A stretch of 64,000 nt of DNA, from contig OZ020485.1 of NCBI GenBank assembly GCA_963971405.1, forward strand, positions 11,284,001 to 11,348,000, in the 5' to 3' direction. The notes below the pieces were generated by a model that was not told the origin of the DNA, did not search any database, and saw only the letters and a list, made by a program, of their open reading frames with translations. This DNA is from Psococerastis gibbosa (lineage: Eukaryota; Arthropoda; Insecta; Psocodea; Psocidae). This document shows positions 1-11,128 of this stretch, piece after piece (the stretch's first letter is position 1; every line of letters begins with the position of its first letter). The position numbers and the translations under genes were made by a program.

Positions 1-504
1 CTATTCGCTAATAAAGTATCTGCCGCACTGCTATGCTGGGCAATTTATCCGTCGCCTCTTACATTTGGTCTGCCTAAAGTACTCAAACACATTTTGAAGC
101 TGTCAAGATCCAAAATGTCGTCAAGTAATTCCGCGACGCTATTTGGAAACAATTTATTCACATTATTCTCTAACAGTTCTCCAGCCGTACGATCTGCAGT
201 GGAAATGTCAATTCTCGCTGATAATTGGCGATCAAAAGCGGCTTTAGAGACTTGGCTTGCTAAGCTTGACTCCACCAAACATAAGCCAACCTTGAGACAG
301 CTCTTCCCTGTTCTTTGCGCTATTGGTCTCCAAGCTGAGGATTGTGAAACATCTGATATTGTGTTTAGATTGCTGTTCCAAATTGTTAGTACTGATGTAA
401 GCTTCAATATTCTATGTCTTCTGCTTTACAAGATTGGCCAAGAAGTGGAGCCAACTTTGCAGCTGAAGTACTTGAAACTTTTGCCGAAAATGGCTGTTGA
501 TAAG
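1..504 (+). CDS. FOCAD: FOCAD exon (first in window, 5' end cut off)
   Basis: Open in frame 1 from base 1 to a donor GTGAGT at 505; 168 codons ending in Lys with phase 0. Contains the conserved LCLLLYKIGQEVEPTLQLKY-type block. The internal ATGs at 94 and 115 are not starts, because the frame is open and conserved upstream of them. Confidence 0.88.
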
Positions 505-3500
505 GTGAGTTAATTGATTTAATCCCACTCGAATCGTCACCCGTCGTGCTGTACCTACGGTATATTTCCTGTTGTAATTCCTGACAATGTAATTGAATAT
601 AGTGGATGGTTGCCAAAACCATTGTGGGTCCTATTCGTATACGTTCAACACACATTGGTCAGCTTATACTGAGTCTCGTCATTTCTATTTTGCCCACATA
701 GCTGAGCAGCATGTATTAAGATTTCCATCGAAGTAAACCTATTTAGTAGTTAGGCCAATAGCCCAATTCCACTTATACAAATATGTACTGTGTTTGATAT
801 TGCCTTGAGTGCATTAAATGACAATAGATACTTATAATAGAAAAATTAGTAAATAAGTGTTTATTTCTAAATATGGTGAATATTGGACACTACTTAGCCT
901 ATGTCTAGTAGGTAGAACCGCAATTATTGCAACTCCAGATCAGTTCCCGAATTATTTGGGTAGTGTGCTAATAAGCTAATTAATAAGTAAAATTAACTGC
1001 ATTGATTTGTGGAAAACATCTCTTGCCGTACTTGGGCAGTGACACGTTGAATGTGGAAAAATATACGCCAATAACTAATAGAAAAGTTACTTTTACTCTT
1101 TCGTACAATTGTACAGCATCCTTGCTACGATTAGATAATCAATTTTTTCAACATTTAGGAAAATATTCCGTTAATCCTTGGAACAATCGATTCGCTGCAA
1201 AAGGGCTCACGACGCATTATGATACCCCTTCGAATGTCATTGCTGATGGATCTCTGGAATCAGGAACCGCGGACTTTCCCATATTTGCAACGTATCCTTG
1301 AAGAACCCGTGCCTGCCGTGGAAGAAGTTTGGGAGATACATGTGAGTGAGTAGTCTGAATAACGGTCGCATAAATAATTATTGCTAATTAAACATCCTCG
1401 GCCATTGGCATAGCTTATGGAGACACAGTACTTCAGTATTTCATGTTGGAATTTCTGACTTGCAGCAGTTTGTCAAAGTAAACCCCACCTGTACATCCAA
1501 CTGCTGCTATGTACGATGGTCTCAATAATCGTGAACATGAATGTGACTGTAAAGACACCAGACTTGTTTGCAAGTTTGATGGAAGTAGGACAGTTTTTGA
1601 GACGGTTTTTGCGTGGCTATGCTATGGGAACGAATGATGCCCGAACTATAGCGAAGCAAATCTCTTTTCTTTTGTTAGGTAGCACGGGCTATGGTTCTGA
1701 GAGACATCTGCAACAACAACCCAAGCCAGCATGGAAAAGATCTTGTAGGACTTTTGAGTGGCGTTCTAAATAGTTGTGGCGATGACGGGGGAGCTAGGCC
1801 ATCAGCAATTGCCATTGACGCCATCACTGAGCTATGCAGAGCTCATGTCGTCGATATTAAAGGTAAGAGTGTATTTACACGTTTTATGTATTAATAATCA
1901 GGCGAGGGACTCTTTGTAGTATATGCGAAGGTCGGAGTGTTTCTGCTATGTTTATTAAATGTTTTGGGTGACACCGGGGTTTTCGATAAAATGTAGGGTT
2001 GCACAGACCGGTTTTGGTAGAAAGTCAGGACATGTAGAGTAGTGGACTAGTGGTACAGACTCCGATTTTCACCTGAAAGGTTGTTGGTTCGAGTCCCACA
2101 CTTGCTACATTATCTGGCCATGCTAAGTAAAGCCATGTAAAGCAGGGCAGGGGGTCCCGGCTCTTTCTAGTTGAGTGTCAGAGAGGGCTTTATAGCCCTA
2201 ACTTCGCTTGGTTGGTTTAATTTTTTATTTTTAATTGGGGTACAGGTGTTACCTATGTGCACTTAAGCCTATTGGGCCTATTGGGCCCCCTACAACAATG
2301 TATCTACATCACTTCCTCGAGGCCTATCTCCATCAGGAGAGCCAGGATCTTGAGGGGGTTTAGAAGCGGTAGGTCTTTTACATGTTTCAACTGCAAGCTT
2401 CCCAAGCATGCTGCTCTTCTTCGTGCGATTGCATCGCAGTGAAGGAGGATGTGCTCGGGGTCCTCCGCTCCTTCATTGCAGAATCTGCATGCTCTAGACT
2501 CTCTGACACCTATGTTAGTCAGATGTCCATTCAAGTTAGGTTGGCTTAGTAACAGAGCAAAAAGTCACTATTTAAAAAAAGTCAACATTTAAAAGGAGTC
2601 TGGTCGTAGAATAAGTAGGGCATTCGGTTATTAGGTGATTGACTGTAGTATTGGGATACTTTCGCATTCGTTATCAATGGGGAGTTGGATGTTGTATTCC
2701 ATGTCTCTTCTATTGAAGATTGGCGGTTATTATCGCAATTTGGACCTTGAAGGCAGCTGCTCTGGAAAGGGAAGTCGTGCTCTTGCTCTTGATTATTGAA
2801 TGTTGGTTCTTCTAATTCTAGGTACTTGGTCAGCTTTGGAGCCGAAAATGGGACGTAACCGGCAACCGGTAGTGGTTTCTAGTATTTGTCGACTGCTAGG
2901 GGAGATGGCCAATTTTGAGGGGAACTCCGTTATCGCGATTCCCCGCCTCTGGGCCTACGTTACGTCCAACATTGCAGTGGCAGCTGCTCTCACAGCGTTG
3001 GGTAATTTTGCCGTGGAAGATTTTTCGCTCAAGGCCATACCTGAAGCCTACCGCAAGGGACTGACGCTTCCGGCGGAAGTCGTGAAGACAGCGGTGGACG
3101 CAGCTCAGCGGCCTGAGGATATTTTGTCTTATGTCCCTGGTAGGTATGCTGCAATTTTTTAAACTTGATTGGCATCAAATGTGTCTTCTATGTTGAGGTC
3201 ATTCATTATCATCATATTTTTCATCGTCAATAGTGAGCTGCAGTCCGGGTGTGATGTTTGAGTTTCCTCCACTCCTTTCTGCCTGCCTCTCCACTTCCAG
3301 TTATTCAATGCTTCCTCTGGTACCAGTCCCACATTTCTGAGATCATCCTCAATCTGGTTACTGTATCTCTTTCTTCAGCTTCCTCTTCTTCGTACACCCT
3401 CAATTTCTTCCTCTAGCCATTTCCTCGCGCTCCTCCTGTTATCCATTCCCTTTAGTTGTCCGTACCATTGCGGTCTCCTTCCCGGAATTTTCTCCACTAA

Positions 3501-6500
3501 GGGTTCTCTACCCCGAACTTTCTTCTCATCGCATTTCTAATCATATCCCTTTTTATCCTCCTCTGATAAACTCCTCTTCAATTGTGCATTGAATTGTGAA
3601 AAAACCAGTTGAGAGAACATGTTCTTTTGTCATGTGAGTTTCCCCAACCAATGCAGAAAGGCACACATCATAAATTGATAACTACCAGTAGGTCTAATCA
3701 CTAAAAGTTTACGTTTTTAGGTGATTGTTGGGTGTTGATATTAGTACGAATTCCCAAAAAGTATCAGTCCAATGCAGAAGAAATGCTCGCTGCGATCCTG
3801 AAAAAAGAAGTTGCTGCTTTTCCACGAGGGATTTATCATCTACCAGCTGGCCAAAACGAGCCAACATCTTTTTCCTATCTACCGCTGAGTAGTATTCTCC
3901 GTGGTTTGACTGGTAGCTTACAGAATATGATATCAGCTGATAACTTGGGGTACGTCACAGAGAGCTAAAAATTGGAATCTCCTGGTGCATGATTTCATTA
4001 TGTTACGAAAGAACTTAGGTATAGAAATTTTTTGAGCGACAATAACAGAAGCTTGCTGTTTCGGTTGTGTTTACATAGGCTGTAATGTCTTGAAAGAAAA
4101 CACATCGTGAGACTATGTAAACGAATTGCGAAACATCCAGGCTACTGCTGGCTTAACGGGCAAAGAGTTTAAAAAAAGACAACTGAAAAACAATAGTTAC
4201 ATGCCATTAGTGGAATTTATAAATAGAAGTGAAACCTTCTACTCAGAAATTTGGAGCAGACGGTTGAGTTCCGAGGAGTGAAATGTGGTTTAATTACGCA
4301 AATACGTCTTTTTATGAATCCCATTGAATGTACGAAGACGTAAGCTCTACAATAGGCTGCTTGACAGTTGTAACAATAATATCCAAAATATGCTAGATAG
4401 TAGGCTTATAAGTTAACAGTAATACAATACGGAAGACCTGCAGGCTGATCATGGCGATTATAATACCGGGGTTTACTTAATACCAGGGAATTAAATAAAC
4501 CCCGGTATTATAATCGCCATGATCAGCCTGCTGGAGTGGCTATGAAATGACGTCAAATTCCAAGTCTCGCCATCGACTATCAAGTGTTCTAATGTTTTAG
4601 ACCTATGTAAACAGAAGCATCCATAGGGTTTTCATTTATTTTGTGAAAATTAAAGCTACAGCTGTATGGCAAAAATTATAAATATTTTGCATTGCCTTAT
4701 TGTGCAAATTCAACAATATGAACGTTTGTTGTTTGATATGAAATAGGGAAGAGCCCTTCAGTGTTACTTATCAACTCCTTGTGACAATGAATCTAATATC
4801 TAGCACAAATGTAACTTTACATTTTCAGAATTTAAGTAAACAGCTGTTATCTTTTAACTATACTCAAAACAGCTGATTTTCGGCCTTTCACTGGGTTATG
4901 GATGAAGTCACAGCCGGCATGGCGGCACAAGGGCACGTGACCGAGTTTCTTCAGTTTTCACGCTAAATTTAAATGAACGAAAAAAATCCCCTACTAAATA
5001 AAGTTTTTTTTTAAAGAAACTATTGTGTTCAGTAATGATCGTCTGCTTGATAAAACTACCGATTGAAAAATGTTATTTTTATTTTTAGAAAGGCACAAAC
5101 TGTTCTCACGATACTAAGTCGAGATTATAATCGTCCTCTACCTCATATTAATTGGACATTTTTGGAAAGTACACTGAAACGCGTCGAATTGAAAAATTTG
5201 ACACTATCACTCTTGGCACATCAAGGGCCCGTTTCCGTGTCTGCTAGAAAACTTCTGCAAGAATATATTCCTACAGTCAAATGGAATGATGTAAGTAAAA
5301 TGATTGAATGTTACCGTAGCTTGTGATTTAAAAAAGAAGGTAGCTGGATCTTAAGGTAATAAGTTCTTCTACCTACTTGAGTAGTAGTAGTAGTAAGTAA
5401 GTAAAGTAAGTAAATAATATATTACAGTTTTTTCATGCTGATGATAGGTGTAACCGGAAGCTCAAAATGTTTAGAGGAGACTGCACTTGTCGGTTGTTTT
5501 GGTCGAGCGTTTAAGACGACACCCGGATAGGCGTAGATTGTGGGTTCGAATCCAGCCAAGTCCAGTTTTTTTACATCCTCTAATTTCGGTTATAATGAAG
5601 AGGTTACCTCTTCAATCAAAGTTAGTTTAAAGACAGTGTTATGTACCATATATAGTGAATAAAGCATTGCCTTTTTGCAATAAAGTAAACTCACCTATCT
5701 GTTCGGTTAGATAGTTGTGTAGCTGTGCTTACCTGTCTAGCAATGCGAATCTTGTCAAAAAGAGCTTATAAGTAGAGGATTTAGAATGTACTGCACTTGT
5801 CGGGGCTTTTGGTCCAGTGGGGAAGACGGCTATCCGAATAGGAGTCGATCGAGGGTTCGAATCCCGCCATGTCTACTTTCTTCAATATCCTCTAATTTCG
5901 GCTCAAAATGTGTAACGCCCATTAGAAATAGGAATCGAACCACTGAACCGGGCTAGTATAATATCCCGAAAAGGCTTCAGTTAAGACAAAACCTAACCTA
6001 ATTCAATTAGACTTCAGCCTATGGAATTTAGAAAGGCACTCCACCTTAACGTTAACTTTTAGTTAGATGTTAATAAATTATTACATTGTTAGCTTTCATT
6101 ATTTACTTCCCCATTATTCCTAGCTAGTTCACTCAGTAGCTTTAAGAAAACAATTAAACAATATTTCTTAGGTAACGCTTGAGACTCTCTCCAGTCCTGT
6201 AATGGTGATGACAATGGATCCCCCCCCCCTCCCCGTAGATATTTTATCCTTCTTTTTTCCACTCTTCCTCTCTTTTTATTTTCTTCTCTATTTAATTTTA
6301 ATTTTCACCATTCATCAATAATACAATGTTTTAGTTTTTTAAGGTTAGCATGACAACAAAACTTTATAGTCTTATTGTTTGCCTTTTGTTCATTTTCAAT
6401 AAAGGCGTTTTCATTTCATTCCAGAAGCAGGATGTTATCTTTGCTATGGGTCTCTTGCCATCCCTCTGCCGCAGCTTACCACCTACTATAATGCACCCCT

Positions 6501-9500
6501 TCATCTCGGCTAATCTACAGGCATGTCTTGAGTCCATATTGCGGGACGATACGGGCCTCGAAGACTTCTCCTCGATGATCGACGGGGTTAGAGCCACGAT
6601 TGCCCTCGGCATGGTCCCGGAGCCGAACCAGCTTGCTGTTTTCAGGGCAATTGAAGAGATTCTGGCGAGACCAGATCTACCTGCTGAGCACCCGGTAAAT
6701 GATTTCAAAATTCCAGTTAGATGTTCAAGTTATTAGTGGACTAAGTGACAAGTGACGTAATTGGCTTAGGATTGTAGCTAAAGGATAATACTATCAACAT
6801 ATTGAACATTAACAGGTACCTAGTCAGAAAGCCATAAATCTTCTCTTTCCGTTTAAATAAACGTTTCTATAGCAGAGGTAATTAAAATATAGTATTTAGT
6901 CCTAACTTAACTGTCAGTCCATGTCATAATAAGTATGCCTGGTTGGGCTGAATTTCATCTTTCATCCATTAAAAAAGCTATAGCGTATAAATACTATGAG
7001 TGACAATTCTAATGGGGGTTGCTCCGAACATGTGCTGGAATTTTTACTGACTTGCTTTGATATGGCTAAATCGTGGCAGCAGAAGAATTTAACTGTGAGG
7101 CAGTTCATGGGAGAGTTACTCTATTGACTTCGTGGAAGCGAAACATAAAATTAAATCGACTGTTTTTAATCAATTTTATGCGTCACGCAGTTGTTTGGGA
7201 TCGGAATAATAGTCGTTAGTGCGAGTTCCTCACACTACGATTAGGTGTCGCGATTACAAAATTGTCATTTGGCTTCTAAACTTAAAAGTTTATTGGACTA
7301 TTTTTTTTGGACAATTATTTTCAAGTCGCGGGATACTTGCGTACATTTGCGCCGTTAGGGGGGGGGGGGGGGGGGGTTAGTGATAGGTGGTTAGGGGAAT
7401 GGTTTGACACACTGCTTTTAGGAGCACACTTGAGAACGAGGTTGCCCAGGGACCGTCTTTAATAGTTTGCTAATGGTTTTAGATTTAGTTCCTAACCCTG
7501 CTCATTCAAATATGACGCTGACCGTTTAATAATAAACCTAACCATAATAAAGAGTACTATTTATTTTCATTTAGGTAATGAAGGTGTTAGCGAACTGTGC
7601 TGCTGACTTTCCGGAGAAAATTCTGGACCGTCTTACGTCACCTTTGCTATGGTGGGAAGTGACGTCACATAGGATCCGGCAAGCGTTGGCTGTACGAGCT
7701 AATCTTGCAATACGTCCAAACATATCCAATCCTTTGGTATGCTTTAACGAGATAATAGATGCGGCTTTGCCATCTACTGAGTGAGTTTTCAAATTTACAT
7801 TTCCTTTAGAGTTTGGAATATTGTGGTATAATAGTATATAAAACTGTATTTGTTTACATATTGAGTCATATATATAGGTACATATATTGGCTGATGGTAG
7901 CAGAATGCCTCTGGTTGGCCTGCCATACTTTGAGCGAGCCTCGTGAGCTGAGGCTATACCTACGGTCGCCTCAGGTATAAGCTCATAGGAATTAGAGGCT
8001 TGTCTAATTTGGAACCTGAGTATTGCATGGAGGGCTGCCACCTAGTGTACCTCATCACCTGGGCTAGTCATTGTTAAATATTTAAATAATTATATAATTA
8101 AATAATAATATATTCTTGTGTGTGTAAAGCTACTGGTAAGTTTCTTTACCAATATATTTAAGGAGTTAGAGTTATGTTTTAGTGCTAGGTGCTGTATGCT
8201 ACCCTAGACTCACCCCGACCTCTGAGTCAGGGATCGTACGACAATAGCTGTAGGTTAGGAATATTACATAAATCAAGTTAGGAGTCAAAACAAAACAAAA
8301 ATGAGTTGTGCGTTGTGAAGTGATACTTTTGTATTACAAGGCAACATTTTTATTCATCAATAGCTTTTAAATAGCAACCACGGACAACGAGAAGATGGCG
8401 ATCATCATGACAATTTGGAACTTGGAGACTGCTGCTCTGAAAAACGAAGACAAACCACTGCCTCCGTTTCTTCACGCTGGATGTTCTTCTTCTGCCGGGA
8501 GCCCCAAGTCGTTCCATCTTCCTTGGATTTTTATACATGCAGAAGACGTACTTACTTACCATACCAAAAGACTCGTATCTGTACTTGGTTAAGTCATGCT
8601 TTCGCCTGTTCCATTATCGCTTGTAACCGGTGTAGGTGGACATCGAGAACGTATACCAGTTTGCCAATGGCCAAAAATTCATACGGAAACAATACAAATA
8701 ATGTCGGAACTCCATGGGGTCGTTGGCATTGGACAAGGGACCTATGGGCCACTATAAGTAGGCCTGGGTCCGTAAAAAGTCCTTAAAAAATAATAACCAT
8801 ACCAAATATATTTCTTGCAATGGCTATTTCTTTAAACTTTGTAATTATTTACTATGAAATTCGGCTTAGTACAAAAAGTGACTGGTGTTGGTGACCCAGT
8901 GAAGGGTTGGGGGTTCGATTGGGCCTATGTCCAAGACATTTTAATTACTGTAACTACGAACATTGTTGGAGGAAATATTTTATTGTCATTCTATTCTATT
9001 TAATTGTCAACTAAGCCTATAATATCCTATGCATATTATTTCAAATGAAAAATGTATTTCATCAATTTGTTTCAGAGACCATGGGTATATAATCCGGGTT
9101 GTATTGTCTGTGGTAGTGAATGTGCGCTCCCATCCCAGTTGCTGCAGTTGGTTACTCCATCTTCTGGGGCGTGTTGCTTCTTCGGACGCTGACTTAAAGG
9201 TACCACCTACACCTGTTAGTTTCCTAACACAATAACGTCTCGGGATTTTTATTTTTATTTTGGGCTAACTAAAAAACAAAAAACGGCTACATTTTTTTCT
9301 CTAAAACAGCTCGAACTAAATTCACATAAGTTATATTGTAGTCGTTATTAATGTAAACTAAACCCAATAGCCGCGTGCACCTTGATAGTTCGGTGGCGGG
9401 GCAAGAAAAAGAAAGACTCAATTTTCATGAAAAATGACTAAAAAGTAATTTTTCTGCGGAACCTTTCTATCAATGCTTTCTATGGTATTTTCTAGGTGTT

Positions 9501-10844
9501 TAGTAACAAAACCGAAGAGTGATTTCGGAGCAGAGTTTCGATTTTGACAAAAAAGCATTTTTTTAAAGAAGTTATGGATAATTCATGCCCCAATGCATTG
9601 CATACCCTGACATTATTGCTGTGTTGTATTATATTGGTCTGTCCATCTGGACTATGGAATCGTCATCGATCAATTCTGTGCTTTGGGATAGGGAAACTCG
9701 AGTTACCCGAAATTTAACCCTAGGACAATGATTTACAATGGAACTCTCGGTATCTATATTATTCGATAAAATAGGATATAATGTATGGGTTCACTCTTAG
9801 CGGTTCTTTAAATGAGCGCCCCCATCCTTCATGGTTGATTTTAGCGTTTGTCAAATTTATTAAAGCCGCCATTGTTTTATTCTTGGCAGGGTGGGATATT
9901 TCTGCTCGACCTTATGATGTCTTGTGTCGTTGGTCTGTCGGGCAGGGACCATCTTCTCATTGACTGCGAAATGTTAGCCGCCGTTCGTGAACATCGGCTG
10001 AGGCTGTTCCCCCTTTCACTAAATTCGCTCTTCAAAATCAAAGACCCTGATTGGTCCAGCATTTTGCCATCTGTAAGTATTATTCCGTGTTGCATCTGCC
10101 AACATAATATACTGTATATATCACTCCTTGATTTGCCAAATGTTTTAACTTAAAAAACGTCTTCTTTCCTCTTCTTAACGTCCAATCGTCGTATCTGCAA
10201 GCCTGTAAAATTTAAAATTTTCTTGGCTGAAGTGTAGGAAATAATAAATTAAAAACACCGGAAAAAATTGGAGCGCTCTCCTGAAAAGTTAGCATTTAGC
10301 AGTTAAAGCAGTTGGCAAATAAAGGAGCGATATATGGATTCCTGCAGCCTGCAGACCTGTACGGTTCGTAACTCAGTCATGTTCGAAAATATTAAATAAA
10401 ACCTTCTTGAGTCGGAATGCAAATCACCGTTATATTCCAATGTACCCAGAATATGTCATTTTTGCAGTTGGTTTCTAGTGAAGGCTCTAACTCTAACTGA
10501 CTGTTTGGATATTATCTGTTATGTTACTCGTTTCACCCATCAGAGAAAAAGTTATTAGTTGTTAAAAACTTCTACTTGCATCTTACATGTTACCACGGTT
10601 AGGCTCGCGAGTTAGGGTGTCTTAGGATTAGTTTGTTTAATGGTTATAAAGTGTTTTTTTTTAGTTTGTAGAAGGAATTCATCGCGTGCTGCGGTGGGCC
10701 CAGCTGCCATCTGAATATCACGAAGCGGTTTACGACGGCCTACTCGCCCTCAGAAGTGAACGTTACTGTGCGATGCCAGCAAAATGGCCGCGACTCTATT
10801 CGATCTCTAGAAATAAACATGTTGCTGCATCAGAAGGCAAGTGA
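1..10844 (+). CDS. FOCAD: Focadhesin, middle and C-terminal part (11 exons)
   Basis: Exons 1-504, 1159-1341, 1679-1862, 2822-3139, 3721-3949, 5089-5290, 6425-6694, 7575-7780, 9076-9199, 9890-10072 and 10665-10844 join with consistent phases into 860 codons plus a stop; the 5' part is outside the window. Focadhesin is a large helical-repeat cytosolic protein, reported at focal adhesions with vinculin and as a stabiliser of the SKI mRNA-surveillance complex. The order of motifs follows vertebrate FOCAD as I recall it: the LLYKIGQE block, LMDLW...PYLQRIL, RDICNNNPSQHG, FPRGIYH, SYLPLSS, PHINWTFLE and a C-terminal W-PRLYS. The central several hundred residues expected between FPRGIYH and SYLPLSS are absent, with no frame break. 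Introns hold SINEs, a LINE fragment, palindromes and an 850-bp-family repeat. It is transcribed toward SLC35F5. Family assignment is confident; completeness of the exon chain is inferred from splice signals only. Confidence 0.88.
1159..1341 (+). CDS. FOCAD: FOCAD exon
   Basis: Acceptor TTTAG ends at 1158 after a T-rich tract; donor GTGAGT at 1342; 61 codons, phase 0 to 0. It reads ENIPLILGTIDSLQKG and later LMDLWNQEPRTFPYLQRIL, colinear with focadhesin. The longer open frame at 1002-1301 is a different, non-coding frame. Confidence 0.85.
1679..1862 (+). CDS. FOCAD: FOCAD exon
   Basis: Acceptor TTGTTAG ends at 1678; donor GTAAGA follows 1862, leaving phase 1. The reading VARAMVLRDICNNN and CRAHVVDIK matches the focadhesin helical-repeat region. 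Confidence 0.86.
2026..2219 (+). mobile_element. SINE-1 copy, interrupted near its 3' end
   Basis: tRNA-derived SINE. The head has a box-A-like TAGTGGACTAGTGGT and a box B GGTTCGAGTCC, followed by the family body CTGGCCATGC and TATAGCCCTAAC. The usual tail TTGGCTTAGTAACAGAGC reappears at 2541 beyond an inserted LINE piece. Confidence 0.8.
2220..2538 (-). mobile_element. 5'-truncated non-LTR retrotransposon 3' end inside SINE-1
   Basis: The minus strand encodes about 76 residues (2534-2304) with the zinc-knuckle-like CRFCNEGAEDPEHILLHC of the C-terminal end of jockey/R1-type LINE polyproteins, then a short 3' UTR ending in an A-rich run at 2220-2240. It is flanked by GGTTGGTTTA (2210-2219) and GGTTGGCTTA (2539-2548), a 9/10 target duplication. 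The coding sequence stops at the insertion edge, as expected for a 5'-truncated copy. Confidence 0.75.
2539..2580 (+). mobile_element. SINE-1 3' tail separated by the LINE insertion
   Basis: GGTTGGCTTAGTAACAGAGC followed by AAAAAGTCACTATTT is the standard end of the SINE-1 family and continues the copy broken at 2219. Confidence 0.75.
2822..3139 (+). CDS. FOCAD: FOCAD exon
   Basis: Acceptor TTCTAG ends at 2821; donor GTAGGT at 3140. The split glycine codon G|GT joins the previous exon correctly. Reads TWSALEPKMGRNRQP, LGNFAVEDFSL and ends SYVPG. GC content is clearly above that of the flanking introns. Confidence 0.88.
3190..3570 (-). pseudogene. decayed non-LTR retrotransposon C-terminus
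   Basis: The minus strand contains PQWYGQLKGMDNRRSARKWL and then an Asp-rich tail ending NNWKWRGRQKG, the pattern seen at the C-terminal end of many LINE endonuclease/reverse transcriptase proteins. Frames are broken. It lies in the FOCAD intron between 3140 and 3720. Confidence 0.45.
3721..3949 (+). CDS. FOCAD: FOCAD exon with fused distant motifs
   Basis: Acceptor TTTTTAG ends at 3720; donor GTACGT at 3950; phase 2 at the 3' end. It begins GDCWVLILV, reaches FPRGIYH at about 3819-3839 and SYLPLSS at 3873-3893. In vertebrate FOCAD these two motifs are separated by several hundred residues; here only about 11 codons lie between them. Confidence 0.85.
4437..4534. mobile_element. MITE-A, short perfect palindrome copy
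   Basis: Arms GGCTGATCATGGCGATTATA and its reverse complement enclose about 30 bases. The termini match the longer MITE-A copies near 19.0, 53.1 and 63.7 kb. It lies in the FOCAD intron before 5089. Confidence 0.75.
5089..5290 (+). CDS. FOCAD: FOCAD exon
   Basis: Acceptor ATTTTTAG ends at 5088; donor GTAAGT at 5291. The first base completes a glycine codon from the preceding exon, then KAQTVLTIL, LPHINWTFLE and LLQEYIPTVKWND. The block directly follows the SYLP segment in vertebrate FOCAD, so no exon seems to be missing between them. Confidence 0.85.
5383..5415 (+). repeat. microsatellite (AGT)n / (AAGT)n
   Basis: Tandem AGT units run into AAGT units in the FOCAD intron. Confidence 0.8.
5475..5655 (+). 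mobile_element. SINE-2 copy
   Basis: tRNA-like head with GTTTAAGACGACA and box B GGGTTCGAATCC, then the family tail CCTCTAATTTCGGTTATAAT and GAGGTTACCTCTTCAA. The second copy lies 130 bases downstream in the same orientation. Confidence 0.7.
5785..5912 (+). mobile_element. SINE-2 copy, shorter tail
   Basis: Head TCGGGGCTTTTGGTCCAGTG, box B GGGTTCGAATCCCGCC, then ATATCCTCTAATTTCGGCT. Not a functional tRNA: the acceptor arms do not pair and the family tail follows directly. Confidence 0.7.
6425..6694 (+). CDS. FOCAD: FOCAD exon
   Basis: Acceptor TTCCAG ends at 6424; donor GTAAAT at 6695; 90 codons, phase 0 to 0. Reads KQDVIFAMGLLPSLCRSL through DLPAEHP. It belongs to the C-terminal focadhesin domain. 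Confidence 0.85.
7358..7376 (+). repeat. G homopolymer, about 19 bases
   Basis: Uninterrupted G run in a FOCAD intron. Such tracts recur through the window, often inside repeat elements; length is unreliable in sequencing. Confidence 0.85.
7575..7780 (+). CDS. FOCAD: FOCAD exon
   Basis: Acceptor CATTTAG ends at 7574; donor GTGAGT at 7781, leaving phase 2. Reads VMKVLANCAADFPEKIL and ends ALPST. The opposite-strand open frame at 7571-8041 is a shadow of this exon extended into the intron. Confidence 0.83.
8617..8742 (-). repeat. dispersed repeat with coding-like frame (copy 1)
   Basis: The reverse complement resembles 17203-17328 over about 125 bases, sharing GCCAACGACCCCAT, GGCAAACTGG and CTCGATGTC. 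In one frame both read NDP...RMNF-PLANW before breaking. Family unknown. Confidence 0.5.
9076..9199 (+). CDS. FOCAD: FOCAD exon
   Basis: Acceptor TTTCAG ends at 9075; donor GTACCA at 9200. The first base completes a Glu codon, then DHGYIIRVVLSVVVNV and LLHLLGRVASSDADLK, resembling the focadhesin stretch before the last two exons. Confidence 0.8.
9236..9821 (+). mobile_element. Repeat-H copy, left end truncated
   Basis: Shares with the other Repeat-H copies TTTATTTTGGGCTAAC, GAAAAATGACTAAAAA, TTTCTGCGGAACCTTTCTAT, the CAATGCATTGCATACCCTG segment and the right end CGGTTCTTTAAAT. It fills most of the FOCAD intron between 9199 and 9890. Confidence 0.7.
9890..10072 (+). CDS. FOCAD: FOCAD exon
   Basis: Acceptor TTGGCAG ends at 9889; donor GTAAGT at 10073; 61 codons. 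Reads GGIFLLDLMMSCVVGLSG and KIKDPDWSSILPS. A hydrophobic helix near the start matches the same position in vertebrate FOCAD. Confidence 0.83.
10665..10844 (+). CDS. FOCAD: FOCAD terminal exon with stop
   Basis: Acceptor TTTTTTTTAG ends at 10664; 59 codons then TGA at 10842-10844. Reads FVEGIHRVLRWAQLP and KWPRLYSISRN near the end; vertebrate focadhesin also ends shortly after such a W-x-R-x-Y motif. A GCAAGT next to the stop looks like a GC donor but is not needed. Confidence 0.83.
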   Translation, partial: FVEGIHRVLRWAQLPSEYHEAVYDGLLALRSERYCAMPAKWPRLYSISRNKHVAASEGK

Positions 10845-11128
10845 TCAAATACTTCAGGACAATGCAATTAGTATTAGTCATAAAAATTTAATATAGGAAA
10901 TACATGACTTATGATAAGTAGCCTACCTACTATTTTACACTTACATTTTTAATTTTTCCTTATCCTGCCTGATGACGTCATAAGGTCTACTTAGTTTTGC
11001 CCCGCCATCATTCTAAAATTTTACGCCTCTGGTTACTTCTACGCTTTTTATGTGTTAGCAGGCCATGTTGCATATTGTATGTACAGCATGTACCTACATT
11101 TCAAACGCATCATTAATTGACATTTATT

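Noticed and set aside
1002..1301. 99-codon open frame in FOCAD intron/exon
   Set aside because: The conserved FOCAD reading uses another frame from 1159; this one is a shadow.
3950..5088. Searched for missing FOCAD central exons
   Set aside because: The interval contains only AT-rich sequence and a MITE-A palindrome; exon phases already join across it.
5480..5875. tRNA-like sequences with TTCGAATCC
   Set aside because: Box B is good, but the cloverleaf is incomplete and a common tail follows in every copy; they are SINE-2.
7571..8041. 156-codon minus-strand open frame
   Set aside because: It overlaps FOCAD exon 7575-7780 antisense and continues into intron sequence; no recognised motif.
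10836..10841. GC-type donor (GCAAGT) at the end of the FOCAD terminal exon
   Set aside because: The frame ends at TGA three bases later, at the expected C-terminus of the family, so an extra exon is unnecessary.
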